From the NCBI GenBank assembly GCA_036417435.1, contig CM070899.1, forward strand, positions 104,348,368-104,412,367: a DNA stretch of 64,000 nt. Reading direction: 5' to 3'. A model generated the notes under the pieces. The model searched no databases. It saw only the letters and a list, made by a program, of their open reading frames with translations, and was not told where the DNA came from. The DNA is from Inia geoffrensis. Its lineage: Eukaryota > Chordata > Mammalia > Artiodactyla > Iniidae. Both the position numbers and the translations under genes were made by a program. This document shows positions 23,128 to 36,342 of the stretch, one piece after another (position 1 is the stretch's first letter; each line of letters opens with the position of its first letter).

Positions 23128-26100
23128 CTCATACAGACGCAACACTGTATATGAACTAGGCTGAAAGAAAAAAGGACTGTTAAATGACAAGGCAAGTAAG
23201 GGGTTAAGACATGCCCACTTTCTTACCTCAGGCCTCTTTGTCGTCGGCGGGTGTCAGACCCCTGGAGCCTCAGCAGGCCTGTGTCCCGCGGCTGGAGGAT
23301 GCTGCTGCTCTTCTCCCCTGCGTGGTACCACAATCTCCTGATCCAACATGGCCCTCCTACAGGTAAGCATAGCCTGGTGTACCCAAATGACTGTGGAACA
23401 GCTGAGAGGGAAGGGTTGTGAAGAAACCGCATCTCCACAGCTCCTGCTAGGCAAGTGCCCACCTCCACCCCACGTCATTAGAGTCGCCCCACCTGCGAAC
23501 CACGGCACCCTCCGAGTAGCCCACTGGCAAGGTCTGCGACATGCCTGGGGTGGGGCAGTGCAGGTGAAGGGGCAGGAGGTGAGCCTACAAAAGCCCAGGG
23601 ATGTGTGTTTAGCTGCGTTCGACTCCCCATTTCCAATACAACGCCGGGAACCCCGCTAAGGCTTTGGTTCCCCACGTTACCAGAGACGACACGGAGTAGT
23701 GCTGCCGCCTTTTGGCACACTGCCGTAACAACCTTACCAACTGTGCTGAAGGGCACCTATCATTCACAAGCCTTAAGGCCTACGGCTTTGCAGACACAAC
23801 CCTGCCCTCAAGAAATATCCTGCGCTGGGTAATCTGAAACGAATTCAAATCACGCCCGACTCTCAGGCGGGAACCTTTCAAGAAGTCAGTGGTACTCACC
23901 GGCGTTTTAGAAAACAGCACATTCAACCCAAAAGATGCTCAGGATCTGTCATGATTCGAGAGTGGAAAGAAAGCTAGACGAGGTGTTCCCTGGCTGCAGT
24001 CCTCTCAAACCCTAAAAGAGTAAGATCTCAACAGGACATGCCAGAAAGAGAAGCCAGGTATTGCTGTTGGTCGGATTGTAAATTGCTAACAGCCTGTAAT
24101 GAGGATCACTAGGCATATTCCTTACCAAACTAAACACTGGATGTACCACCAGATTCGGCAACCCCGCTACAGGTCGTGTAACCAGAGACTGGCATCATTG
24201 GAAGGAAGCACTTGCAGCCCAGCTGTCCTTGTGTTACCCATGACCACAGCCAAGACATACAAACGAACGAAATGGGGAGCGAGGGGTGAATCGAGAAAGA
24301 TGTTCTGCTACCTACACACCCTCGACTACCACTCAGCCACAGGGCAAAATGAACCCATAGTCTTTGCAGCAGCCTGGGTGGAGCAGTAGATGATCTCACT
24401 AATTCTGGTCAATTAGAGGCAGCAAGACACATATCTCCGCATATCACACTTATGTGTGCCGTCTAAATACGGATACTATGGAAGCTACTACACAAAGGAA
24501 ACTCAGGCTCACAAAGGGAAGAAAGAAGCCTGGAGTTCCCTGAGGGGGAAATTGGAGACCGGGGAAGGGTGAAGTAGGAGGTCGGGATTCACAGAAACAC
24601 GCTTAACGTATCGAAAAGTGCTCATCAAGGGCGACCCACGCGCAAGCACGGGGAACGCTACAAAACATTCCTCAATAAACGAAGAGTGCAAAGAATCCGA
24701 AACCCTACGGGTACAGCTACGTGTATAATGGCATCGGGTGGCTGTACAACTCAAACAGACACAACACTGTATATGAACTAGGCTCAAACGGAAAAGGGCT
24801 GTTCAATGACAAGGCAAGTGAGGGCTTAAGAAATGCCTACTCTGTTACCTCAGGCCTCTGTGATGTCGTTACCACGGTAACGGCCCCTGGAGCCTCGGCA
24901 GGCCTGGGTCCCACGGCCGGAGCCGGCTGCTGCTGAGGCAGCAAGGGAGGAGGACGTGCCACCTGACCAGCAGCACCTCGGGCAGCTACTGCCCATTCTC
25001 CCCTGCGTGTTACCGCAGTCTCCAGATCCAACGTGGCCCTCGTACAGGTAAGCAAATCCTGGTGTACCCAAATGAGGGTGGAGCAGCTGAGAGGGAAGAG
25101 CGGTGAGGAAACCGGATCTCCACAGCTCCTGCTAGGCAGGTTCCCACCTCCAGCCCCCATCATCAGAGTCGCCCCACCTGCGAACCACGGCACCCTCCGA
25201 ATAGCCCACCTGAAAGGCTTCCGATATGCCTGGGGTGGGGCAGTGCAGGTTCAGGGGCAGGAGGTGAGCATACACAAGCCCAGGATTGTGTGTTTAGCCG
25301 CGTTCGACTCCCCATTTCCAATCCGACACCTGGATCCCCGCTAAGGCTTTCTTTCCCCAAGTTACCAGAGACGACACGAAGTAGTGCTGCCTCCTTGTGG
25401 CACACTGCCGTAACAACATTACCAACTGTGCTGAAAGGCAACTATCATTCACAAGGACTAAGGCCTGCGGCTTTGCAGACACAACCCTGCCCTCAAGAAA
25501 TATCCTGGGCTGGGTAATCTGAAATGAATTCAAATCAGGCCCGACTCTCAGGCGGAAAGCTTTCAAGACCTCAGTGGTACTCACCTGCGTTTTAGAAAAC
25601 TGCACATTCAAATGAAAAGATGCTCAGGATCTGTCATGATTAGAGAGTGAAAAGAAAGCTAGACGAGGAGTTCCCTGTCTGCGGTCCTCTCAAATCCTAA
25701 AATTTTAAGTGCTCAAGAGGGCATGCCAAAAGGAGAAGCCAGCTATTGCTCTTGGTGCGATTGTAAATTGGTAACAGCCGCTATGAGGATCAGTAGGCAC
25801 ATTCCTGACCAAACTGAACGCTGGAGGTACCACGAGATTCGGCAACCCCGCTGCAGGTCGTAGAACCAGTGACTAGCATCATTGGAAGGAAGCAGTTGCA
25901 CCCCAGCATTCCATGTGGTACCGTTGACCTCAAGGAAGACATACAAACGAACCAACTGTCGAGCGAGTGGCGAAGGGAGAAAGATGTGCTGCTACCTACA
26001 CACCCTCGACTAACACTCAGCCACAGAACAAAATGAACTCATACTATTTGCAGCAGCATGGGTGGAGCACTAGATGATCTCACTAATTCTGGTCAATTAG

Positions 26101-26431
26101 AGGCAGCAAGACACATTTGCCCCGATACCACTTATGTGTGCAGTCTCAATAGGGATACAAAGGAAGCTAGTAAAGAAAGGAAACACAGGTTCACAAAGGG
26201 AAGAAAGAAGCGAGGGGTTCCCACAGGGGCAAATTGGAGACCGGGGAAGGGGGAATTAGGAGATTGGGATTAACAGTAACACACTTAACGTATCCAAAAG
26301 TGCTCATCAAGGGCAACACACCCAAAAGCACAGGGAATGCTACAACACATTCCTCGATAAACTAACAGGGCAAAGAATCCGAAACCCTACAGGTACAGCT
26401 ACGTTTATACTTGCATCAAGTGGCTGTAGAA
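23128..26431 (+). repeat. Dimer unit 8 (A 23128-24749, B 24750-26431)
   Basis: Copy of dimer 16. From about 23475 onward it also matches dimer 11 at a shift of 9,911 bp, while its first 350 bp differ from dimer 11. The CTCF-like site of B (25385-25403) has an A/T change in the middle of the GC core (ctcc in place of cgcc on the plus strand). X-box-like element at 24868-24881. Confidence 0.95.
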
Positions 26432-27571
26432 CTCAAACAGACGCAACACTGTATATGAACTAGGCTGAAAGAAAAAAGGACTGTTCAATGATAAGGCAAG
26501 TAAGGGGTTAAGAAATGCCCACTTTCTTACCTCAGGCCTCTTTGTCGTCGGCGGGTGTCAGACCCCTGGAGCCTCAGCAGGCCTGTGTCCCGCGGCTGGA
26601 GGATGCTGCTGCTCTTCTCCCCTGCGTGGTACCACAATCTCCCGATCCAACATGGCCCGCCTACAGGTAAGCATAGCCTGGTGTACCCAAAAGATGGTGG
26701 AACAGCTGAGAGGGAAGGGCTGTTAAGAAACCGGATCTCCACAGCTCCTGCTAGGCAAGTTCCCACCTCCAGCCCACTTCATTAGAGTCGCCCCACCTGC
26801 GAACCACGGCACCCTCCGAGTAGCCCACTGGCAAGGCCTGCGACATGCCTGGGGTGGGGCAGTGCAGGTGAAGGGGCAGGAGGTGAGCCTACAAAAGCCC
26901 AGGGATGTGTGTTTAGCTGCGTTCGACTCCCCATTTCCAATACAACGCCGGGAACCCCGCTAAGGCTTTGCTTCCCCACGTTACCAGAGACGACACGGAG
27001 TAGTGCTGCCGCCTTTTGGCACACTGCCGTAACAACCTTACCAAGTGTGCTGAAGGGCACCTATCATTCACAAGGCTTAAGGCCTACGGCTTTGCAGACA
27101 CAACCCTGCCCTCAAGAAATATCCTGCGCTGGGAAATCTGAAACGAATTCAAATCACGCCCGACTCTCAGGCGGGAACCTTTCAAGAAGTCAGTGGTACT
27201 CACCGGCGTTTTAGAAAACAGCACATTCAAAACAAAATATGCTCAGGATCTGTCATGATTCGAGAGTGGAAAGAAAGCTAGACGAGGTGTTCCCTGGCTG
27301 CAGTCCTCTCAAACCCTAAAAGTGTAAGAGCTCAACAGGGCATGCCAGAAAGAGAAGCCAGGTATTGCTGTTGGTCGGATTGTAAATTGCTAACAGCCGG
27401 TAATGAGGATCACTAGGCATATTCCTTACCAAACTAAACACTGGATGTACCACCAGATTCGGCAACCCCGCTACAGGTCGTGTAACCAAAGACTGGCATC
27501 ATTGGAAGGAAGCACTTGCAGCCCAGCTGTCCTTGTGGTACCCATGACCACAGCCAAGACATACAAACGAA
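23475..27571 (+). repeat. Internal 4.1-kb duplicated segment, first copy
   Basis: This stretch (most of dimer 8 and the first third of dimer 9) matches 33386-37482 at a shift of 9,911 bp, with about seven differences seen. Outside these limits the two regions belong to different subtypes: 23474 differs on the left and 27572 on the right. It recurs at 49905-54001 through the 26.43-kb duplication. Confidence 0.8.
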
Positions 27572-29735
27572 CGAAATGGGGAGCGAGGGGTGAATGGAGA
27601 AAGATGTTCTGCTACCTACACACCCTCGACTACCACTCAGCCACAGGGCAAAAGGAACCCATAGTCTTTGCAGCAGCCTGGGTGGAGCAGTAGATGATCT
27701 CACTAATTCTGGTCAATTAGAGGCAGCAAGACACATATCCCCGCATATCACACTTATGTGTGCCGTCTAAATACGGATACTATGGAAGCTAGAACACAAA
27801 GGAAACTCAGGCTCACAAAGGGAAGAAACAAGCCTGGAGTTCCCTGAGTGGGAAATTGGAGACCGGGGAAGGGTGAAGTAGTAGGTCGGGATTCACAAAA
27901 ACACGTTGAACGTATCCAAAAGTGCTCATCAAGGGCGACCCACCCGCAAGCACAAGGAACCCTACAAAACATTCCTCAATAAACGAAGAGTGCAAAGAAT
28001 CCGAAACCCTACGGGTACAGCTACATGTATAATTGCATTGGGTGGCTGTACAACTCAAACAGACACAATATTGTATATGAACTAGGCTCAAACGGAAAAG
28101 GGCTGTTCAATGACAAGGCAAGTGAGGGCTTAAGAAATGCCTACTCTGTTACCTCAGGCCTCTGTGATGTCGTTACCACGGTAACGGCCGCTGGAGCCTC
28201 GGCAGGCCTGGGTCCAACGGCCGGAGCCTGCTGCTGCTGAGGCAGCATGGGAGGAGGACGTGCCACCTGACCAGCGGCACCTTGGGCCGCTACTGCCCAT
28301 TCTTCCCTGCGTGGTACCGCAGTCTCCCGATCCAACGTGGCCTTCGTACAGGTAAGCAAATCCTGGTGTACCCAAATGAGGGTGGAGGAGCTGAGAGGGA
28401 AGAGCAGTGAGGAAACCGGATCTCCACAGCTCCTGCTAGTCAGGTTCCCAGCTCCAGCCCCCATCATCAGAGTCGCCCCACCTGCGAACCACGGCACCCT
28501 CCGAATAGCCCACCTGAAAGGCTTCCGATATGCCTGGGGTGGGGCAGTGCAGGTTTAGGGGCAGGAGGTGAGCATACACAAGCCCAGGATTGTGTGTTTA
28601 GCCACGTTCGACTCCCCATTTCCAATCTGACACCGGGATCCCCGCTAAGGCTTTCTTTCCCCAAGTTACCAGAGACGACACGGAGTAGTGCTGCCGCCTT
28701 GTGGCACACTGCCGTAACAACATTACCAACTGTGCTGAAAGGCAACTATCATTCACAAGGCCTAAGGCCTGCGGCTTTGCAGACACAACCCTGCCCTCAA
28801 GAAATATCCTGGGCTGGGTAATCTGAAATGAATTCAAATCAGGCCCGACTCTCAGGCGGAAAGCTTTCAAGACCTCAGTGGTACTCACCTGCGTTTTAGA
28901 AAACAGCACATTCAAATGAAAAGATGCTCAGGATCTGTCATGATTAGAGAGTGAAAAGAAAGCTAGACGAGGAGTTCCCTGTCTGTGGTCCTCTCAAATC
29001 CTAAAATTTTAAGTGCTCAAGAGGGCATGCCAAAAGGAGAAGCCGGCTATTGCTCTTGGTGCGATTGTAAATTGGTAACAGCCGCTATGAGGATCAGTAG
29101 GCACATTCCTGACCAAACTGAACGCTGGAGGTACCACGAGATTCGGCAACCCCGCTGCAGGTCGTAGAACCAGAGACTAGCATCATTGGAAGGAAGCAGT
29201 TGCACCCCAGCATCCCATGTGGTACCCTTGACCCCAACGAAGACATACAAAGGAACCAACTGTCGAGCGAGTGGCGAAGGGAGAAAGATGTGCTGCTACC
29301 TACACACCCTCGACTAGCACTCAGCCACAGAACAAAATGAACTCATACTATTTGCAGCAGCATGGGTGGAGCACTAGATGATCTCACTAATTCTGGTCAA
29401 TTAGAGGCAGCAAGACACATTTGCCCAGATACCACTTATGTGTGCAGTCTCAATAGGGATACAAAGGAAGCTAGTAAAGAAAGGAAACACAGGTTCACAA
29501 AGGGAAGAAAGAAGCGAGGGGTTCCCACAGGGGCAAATTGGAGACCGGGGAAGGGGGAATTAGGAGATTGGGATTAACAGTAACACACTTAACGTATCCA
29601 AAAGTGCTCATCAATGGCAACACACCCAAAAGCACAGGGAATGTTAAAACACATTCCTCGATAAACTAACAGGGCAAAGAATCCGAAACCCTACAGGTAC
29701 AGCTACGTTTATACTTGCATCAAGTGGCTGTAGAA
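26432..29735 (+). repeat. Dimer unit 9 (A 26432-28053, B 28054-29735)
   Basis: Copy of dimer 17, with no difference noticed by eye. Up to about 27571 it matches dimer 12 at a 9,911-bp shift, then it switches to a different subtype. The B monomer has private changes: the frame on the plus strand through 28337-28558 ends at a TAG in the GC-rich domain. X-box-like element at 28172-28185. Confidence 0.95.
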
Positions 29736-30173
29736 CTCAAACAGACGCAACACTGTATATGAACTAGGCTGAAAGAAAAAAGGACTGTTCAATGACAAGG
29801 CAAGTAAGGGGTTAAGAAATGCCCACTTTCTTACCTCAGGCCTCTTTGTCGTCGGCGGGTGTCAGACCCCTGGAGCCTCAGCAGGCCTGTGTCCCCCGGC
29901 TGGAGGATGCTGCTGCTCCTCTCCCCTGCGTGGTACCACAATCTCCGGATCCAACATGGCCCTCCTACAGGTAAGCACAGCCTGGTGTACCCAAATGACT
30001 GTGGAACAGCTGAGAGGGAAGGGTTGTGAAGAAACCGCATCTCCACAGCTCCTGCTAGGCAAGTACCCACCTCCACCCCACTTCATTAGAGTCGCCCCAC
30101 CTGCGAACCACGGCACCCTCCGAGTAGCCCACTGGCAAGGCCTGCGACATGCCTGGGGTGGGGCAGTGCAGGT

Positions 30174-30283
30174 TCAGGGGCAGGAGGTGAGCATACACAA
30201 GCCCAGGATTGTGTGTTTAGCCACGTTCGACTCCCCATTTCCAATCCAACACCGGGGTCCCCGCTAAGGCTTTCTTTCCCCAA
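30174..30283 (+). repeat. B-type patch inside A monomer of dimer 10
   Basis: Same B-type replacement at the same offset as in dimer 3. The flanking A subtype and the preceding B monomer also match those around dimer 3, so this is probably one ancestral event seen twice and not two events. Confidence 0.75.
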
Positions 30284-31474
30284 GTTACCAGAGACGACAC
30301 GGAGTAGTGCTGCCGCCTTTTGGCACACTGCCGTAACAACCTTACCAACTGTGCTGAAGGGCACCTATCATTCACAAGGCATAAGGCCTACGGCTTTGCA
30401 GACACAACCCTGCCCTCAAGAAATATCCTGCGCTGGGTAATCTGAATGGAATTCAAATCAGGCCCGACTCTCAGGCGGGAACCTCTCAAGAACTCAGTGG
30501 TACTCACCGGCGTTTTAGAAAACAGCACATTCAAACCAAAGATGCTCAGGATCGGTCATGATTCGAGAGTGTAAAGAAAGCTAGACGAGGTGTTCCCTGG
30601 CTGCAGTCCTCTCAAACCCTAAAAGAGTAAGAGCTCAACAGGGCATGCCAGAAAGAGAAGCCAGGTATTGCTGTTGGTCGGATTGTAAATTGCTAACATC
30701 CGGTAATGAGGATCACTAGGCATATTCCTTACCAAACTAAACACTGGATGTACCACCAGATTCGGCAACCCTGCTACAGGTCGTGTAACCAGAGACTAGC
30801 ATCATTGGAAGGAAGCACTTGCAGCCCAGCTGTCCTTGTGGTACCCATGACCACAGCCAAGACATACAAACGAAAGAAATGGGGAGCGGGGGGTGAATGG
30901 AGAAAGATGTTCTGCTACCTACACACCCTCGACTACCACTCAGCCACAGGGCAAAATGAACCCATAGTCTTTGCAGCAGCCTGGGTGGAGCAGTACATGA
31001 TCTCACTAATTCTGGTCAATTAGAGGCAGCAAGACACATATCCCCGCATATCACACTTATGTGTGCCTTCTAAATACGGATACTATGGAAGCTAGTACAC
31101 AATGGAAACTCAGGCTCACAAAGGGAAGAAAGAAGCCTGGAGTTCCCTGAGGGGGAAATTCGAGACCGGGGAGGGGTGAAGTAGTAGGTCGGGATTCACA
31201 GAAACACGTTTAACGTATCCAAAAGTGCTCATCAAGGGCGACCCACCCGCAAGCACAAGGAACGCTACAAAACATTCCTCAATTAACGAAGAGTGCAAAG
31301 AATCCGAAACCCTACGGGTACAGCTACGTGTATAATTGCATCGGGTGGCTGTACAACTCAAACAGACACAACATTGTATATGAACTAGGCTGAAACGGAA
31401 AAGGACTGTTCAATGACAAGGCAAGTGAGGGCTTAAGAAATGCCTACTCTGTTACCTCGGGCCTCTGTGATGTC

Positions 31475-31488
31475 GTTACCACGCTAAC
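31475..31488 (+). promoter_or_regulatory. Damaged X-box-like element
   Basis: Second half-site reads GCTAAC, so the inverted repeat is broken by one base. The same form is at 38083-38096 and 57905-57918. All three belong to the dimer 10/12/18 B subtype, so one mutation spread with the repeat. Confidence 0.5.
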
Positions 31489-33038
31489 GGCCCCTGGAGA
31501 CTCGGAAGGCCTGGGTCCCACGGCCGGAGCCTGCTGCTGCTGAGGCAGCAAGGCAGGAGGACGTGCCACCTGACCAGCGGCACCACGGGCCGCTACTGCC
31601 CATTCTCCCCTGCGTGTTACCGCAGTCTCCCGATCCAACGTGGCCCTCGTACAGGTAAGCAAAGCCTGGTGTACCCAAATGAGGGTGGAACAGCTGAGAG
31701 GGAAGAGCCGTGAAGAAACCGGATCTCCACAGCTCCTGCTAGGCAGGTTCCCACCTCCAGCCCTCTCCATGAGAGTCGCGCCACCTGCGAACCACGTCAC
31801 CCTCCGAGTAGCCCACCTGAAAGGCTTCCGATATGCCTGGGGTGGGGCAGTGCAGGTTCAAGGGCAGGAGGTGAGCATACACAAGCCCAGGTTTGTGTGT
31901 TTAGCCACGTTCGACTCCCCATTTCCAATCCGACACCGGGGTCCCCGCTAAGGCTTTCTTTCCCCAAGTTACCAGAGACGACATGGAGTAGTGCTGCCGC
32001 CTTGTGGCACACTGCCGTAACAACATTACCAACTGTGCTGAAAGGCAACTATCATTCACAAGGACTAAGGCCTGCGGCTTTGCAGACACAACCCTGCCCT
32101 CAAGAAATATCCTGGGCTGGGTAATCTGAAATGAATTCAAATCAGGCCCGACTCTCAGGCGGAAAGCTTTCAAGACCTCAGTGGTACTCACCTGCGTTTT
32201 AGAAAACAGCACATTCAAATGAAAAGATGCTCAGGATCTGTCATGATTAGAGAGTGAAAAGAAAGCTAGACGAGGAGTTCCCTGTCTGCGGTCCTCTCAA
32301 ATCCTAAAATTTTAAGTGCTCAAGAGGGCATGCCAAAAGGAGAAGCCAGCTATTGCTCTTGGTGCGATTGTAAATTGGTGACAGCCGCTATGAGGATCAG
32401 TAGGCACATTCCTGACCAAACTGAACGCTGGAGGTACCACGAGATTCGGCAACCCCGCTGCAGGTCGTAGAACCAGTGACTAGCATCATTGGAAGGAAGC
32501 AGTTGCACCCCAGCATTCCATGTGGTACCGTTGACCCCAACGAAGACATACAAACGAACCAACTGTCGAGCGAGTGGCGAAGGGAGAAAGATGTGCTGCT
32601 ACCTACACACCCTCGACTAGCACTCAGCCACAGAACAAAATGAACTCATACTATTTGCAGCAGCATGGGTGGAGCACTAGATGATCTCACTAATTCTGGT
32701 CAATTAGAGGCAGCAAGACACATTTGCCCCGATACCACTTATGTGTGCAGTCTCAATAGGGATACAAAGGAAGCTAGTAAAGAAAGGAAACACAGGTTCA
32801 CAAAGGGAAGAAAGAAGCGAGGGGTTCCCACAGGGGCAAATTGGAGACCGGGGAAGGGGGAATTAGGAGATTGGGATTAACAGTAACACACTTAACGTAT
32901 CCAAAAGTGCTCATCAAGGGCAACACACCCAAAAGCACAGGGAATGCTACAACACATTCCTCGATAAACTAACAGGGCAAAGAATCTGAAACCCTACAGG
33001 TACAGCTACGTTTATACTTGCATCAAGTGGCTGTAGAA

Positions 33039-36000
33039 CTCAAACAGACGCAACACTGTATATGAACTAGGCTGAAAGAAAAAAGGACTGTTCAATGACA
33101 AGGCAAGTAAGGGGTTAAGAAATGCCCACTTTCTTACCTCAGGCCTCTTTGTCGTCGGCGGGTGTCAGACCCCTGGAGCCTCAGCAGGCCTGTGTCCCGC
33201 GGCTGGAGGATGCTGCTGCTCTTCTCCCCTGCGTGGTACCACAATCTCCCGATCCAACATGGCCCTCCTACAGGTAAGCATAGCCTGGTGTACCCAAATG
33301 ATGGTGGAACAGCTGAGAGGGAAGGGCTGTGAAGAAACCGGATCTCCACAGCTCCTGCTAGGCAAGTTCCCACCTCCAGCCCACTTCATTAGAGTCGCCC
33401 CACCTGCGAACCACGGCACCCTCCGAGTAGCCCACTGGCAAGGTCTGCGACATGCCTGGGGTGGGGCAGTGCAGGTGAAGGGGCAGGAGGTGAGCCTACA
33501 AAAGCCCAGGGATGTGTGTTTAGCTGCGTTCGACTCCCCATTTCCAATACAACGCCGGGAACCCCGCTAAGGCTTTGGTTCCCCACGTTACCAGAGACGA
33601 CACGGAGTAGTGCTGCCGCCTTTTGGCACACTGCCGTAACAACCTTACCAACTGTGCTGAAGGGCACCTATCATTCACAAGCCTTAAGGCCTACGGCTTT
33701 GCAGACACAACCCTGCCCTCAAGAAATATCCTGCGCTGGGTAATCTGAAACGAATTCAAATCACGCCCGACTCTCAGGCGGGAACCTTTCAAGAAGTCAG
33801 TGGTACTCACCGGCGTTTTAGAAAACAGCACATTCAACCCAAAAGATGCTCAGGATCTGTCATGATTCGAGAGTGGAAAGAAAGCTAGACGAGGTGTTCC
33901 CTGGCTGCAGTCCTCTCAAACCCTAAAAGAGTAAGATCTCAACAGGACATGCCAGAAAGAGAAGCCAGGTATTGCTGTTGGTCGGATTGTAAATTGCTAA
34001 CAGCCTGTAATGAGGATCACTAGGCATATTCCTTACCAAACTAAACACTGGATGTACCACCAGATTCGGCAACCCCGCTACAGGTCGTGTAACCAGAGAC
34101 TGGCATCATTGGAAGGAAGCACTTGCAGCCCAGCTGTCCTTGTGTTACCCATGACCACAGCCAAGACATACAAACGAACGAAATGGGGAGCGAGGGGTGA
34201 ATCGAGAAAGATGTTCTGCTACCTACACACCCTCGACTACCACTCAGCCACAGGGCAAAATGAACCCATAGTCTTTGCAGCAGCCTGGGTGGAGCAGTAG
34301 ATGATCTCACTAATTCTGGTCAATTAGAGGCAGCAAGACACATATCTCCGCATATCACACTTATGTGTGCCGTCTAAATACGGATACTATGGAAGCTACT
34401 ACACAAAGGAAACTCAGGCTCACAAAGGGAAGAAAGAAGCCTGGAGTTCCCTGAGGGGGAAATTGGAGACCGGGGAAGGGTGAAGTAGGAGGTCGGGATT
34501 CACAGAAACACGCTTAACGTATCGAAAAGTGCTCATCAAGGGCGACCCACGCGCAAGCACGGGGAACGCTACAAAACATTCCTCAATAAACGAAGAGTGC
34601 AAAGAATCCGAAACCCTACGGGTACAGCTACGTGTATAATGGCATCGGGTGGCTGTACAACTCAAACAGACACAACACTGTATATGAACTAGGCTCAAAC
34701 GGAAAAGGGCTGTTCAATGACAAGGCAAGTGAGGGCTTAAGAAATGCCTACTCTGTTACCTCAGGCCTCTGTGATGTCGTTACCACGGTAACGGCCCCTG
34801 GAGCCTCGGCAGGCCTGGGTCCCACGGCCGGAGCCGGCTGCTGCTGAGGCAGCAAGGGAGGAGGACGTGCCACCTGACCAGCAGCACCTCGGGCCGCTAC
34901 TGCCCATTCTCCCCTGCGTGTTACCGCAGTCTCCAGATCCAACGTGGCCCTCGTACAGGTAAGCAAAGCCTGGTGTACCCAAATGAGGGTGGAGCAGCTG
35001 AGAGGGAAGAGCGGTGAGGAAACCGGATCTCCACAGCTCCTGCTAGGCAGGTTCCCACCTCCAGCCCCCATCATCAGAGTCGCCCCACCTGCGAACCACG
35101 GCACCCTCCGAATAGCCCACCTGAAAGGCTTCCGATATGCCTGGGGTGGGGCAGTGCAGGTTCAGGGGCAGGAGGTGAGCATACACAAGCCCAGGATTGT
35201 GTGTTTAGCCGCGTTCGACTCCCCATTTCCAATCCGACACCTGGATCCCCGCTAAGGCTTTCTTTCCCCAAGTTACCAGAGACGACACGAAGTAGTGCTG
35301 CCTCCTTGTGGCACACTGCCGTAACAACATTACCAACTGTGCTGAAAGGCAACTATCATTCACAAGGACTAAGGCCTGCGGCTTTGCAGACACAACCCTG
35401 CCCTCAAGAAATATCCTGGGCTGGGTAATCTGAAATGAATTCAAATCAGGCCCGACTCTCAGGCGGAAAGCTTTCAAGACCTCAGTGGTACTCACCTGCG
35501 TTTTAGAAAACTGCACATTCAAATGAAAAGATGCTCAGGATCTGTCATGATTAGAGAGTGAAAAGAAAGCTAGACGAGGAGTTCCCTGTCTGCGGTCCTC
35601 TCAAATCCTAAAATTTTAAGTGCTCAAGAGGGCATGCCAAAAGGAGAAGCCAGCTATTGCTCTTGGTGCGATTGTAAATTGGTAACAGCCGCTATGAGGA
35701 TCAGTAGGCACATTCCTGACCAAACTGAACGCTGGAGGTACCACGAGATTCGGCAACCCCGCTGCAGGTCGTAGAACCAGTGACTAGCATCATTGGAAGG
35801 AAGCAGTTGCACCCCAGCATTCCATGTGGTACCGTTGACCCCAAGGAAGACATACAAACGAACCAACTGTCGAGCGAGTGGCGAAGGGAGAAAGATGTGC
35901 TGCTACCTACACACCCTCGACTAACACTCAGCCACAGAACAAAATGAACTCATACTATTTGCAGCAGCATGGGTGGAGCACTAGATGATCTCACTAATTC

Positions 36001-36342
36001 TGGTCAATTAGAGGCAGCAAGACACATTTGCCCCGATACCACTTATGTGTGCAGTCTCAATAGGGATACAAAGGAAGCTAGTAAAGAAAGGAAACACAGG
36101 TTCACAAAGGGAAGAAAGAAGCGAGGGGTTCCCACAGGGGCAAATTGGAGACCGGGGAAGGGGGAATTAGGAGATTGGGATTAACAGTAACACACTTAAC
36201 GTATCCAAAAGTGCTCATCAAGGGCAACACACCCAAAAGCACAGGGAATGCTACAACACATTCCTCGATAAACTAACAGGGCAAAGAATCCGAAACCCTA
36301 CAGGTACAGCTACGTTTATACTTGCATCAAGTGGCTGTAGAA
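33039..36342 (+). repeat. Dimer unit 11 (A 33039-34660, B 34661-36342)
   Basis: Copy of dimer 19. From about 33386 to its end it is nearly the same as dimer 8 (shift 9,911 bp); the first 350 bp belong to another subtype. X-box-like element at 34779-34792, CTCF-like site at 35296-35314 with the same mid-core change as B8. Confidence 0.95.

Larger units (their letters stand above)
29736..33038 (+). repeat. Dimer unit 10, 3,303 bp (A 29736-31356, B 31357-33038)
   Basis: Copy of dimer 18. One base is missing in A near 30530-30540 (cattcaaaccaaagatg). The A monomer carries the B-type patch 30174-30283 and a second B-like stretch near 30450-30470 (aatcaggcccgac). Its AATAAA is mutated to AATTAA near 31281. 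The B monomer has a damaged X-box-like element at 31475-31488 (second half-site GCTAAC). Confidence 0.95.
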
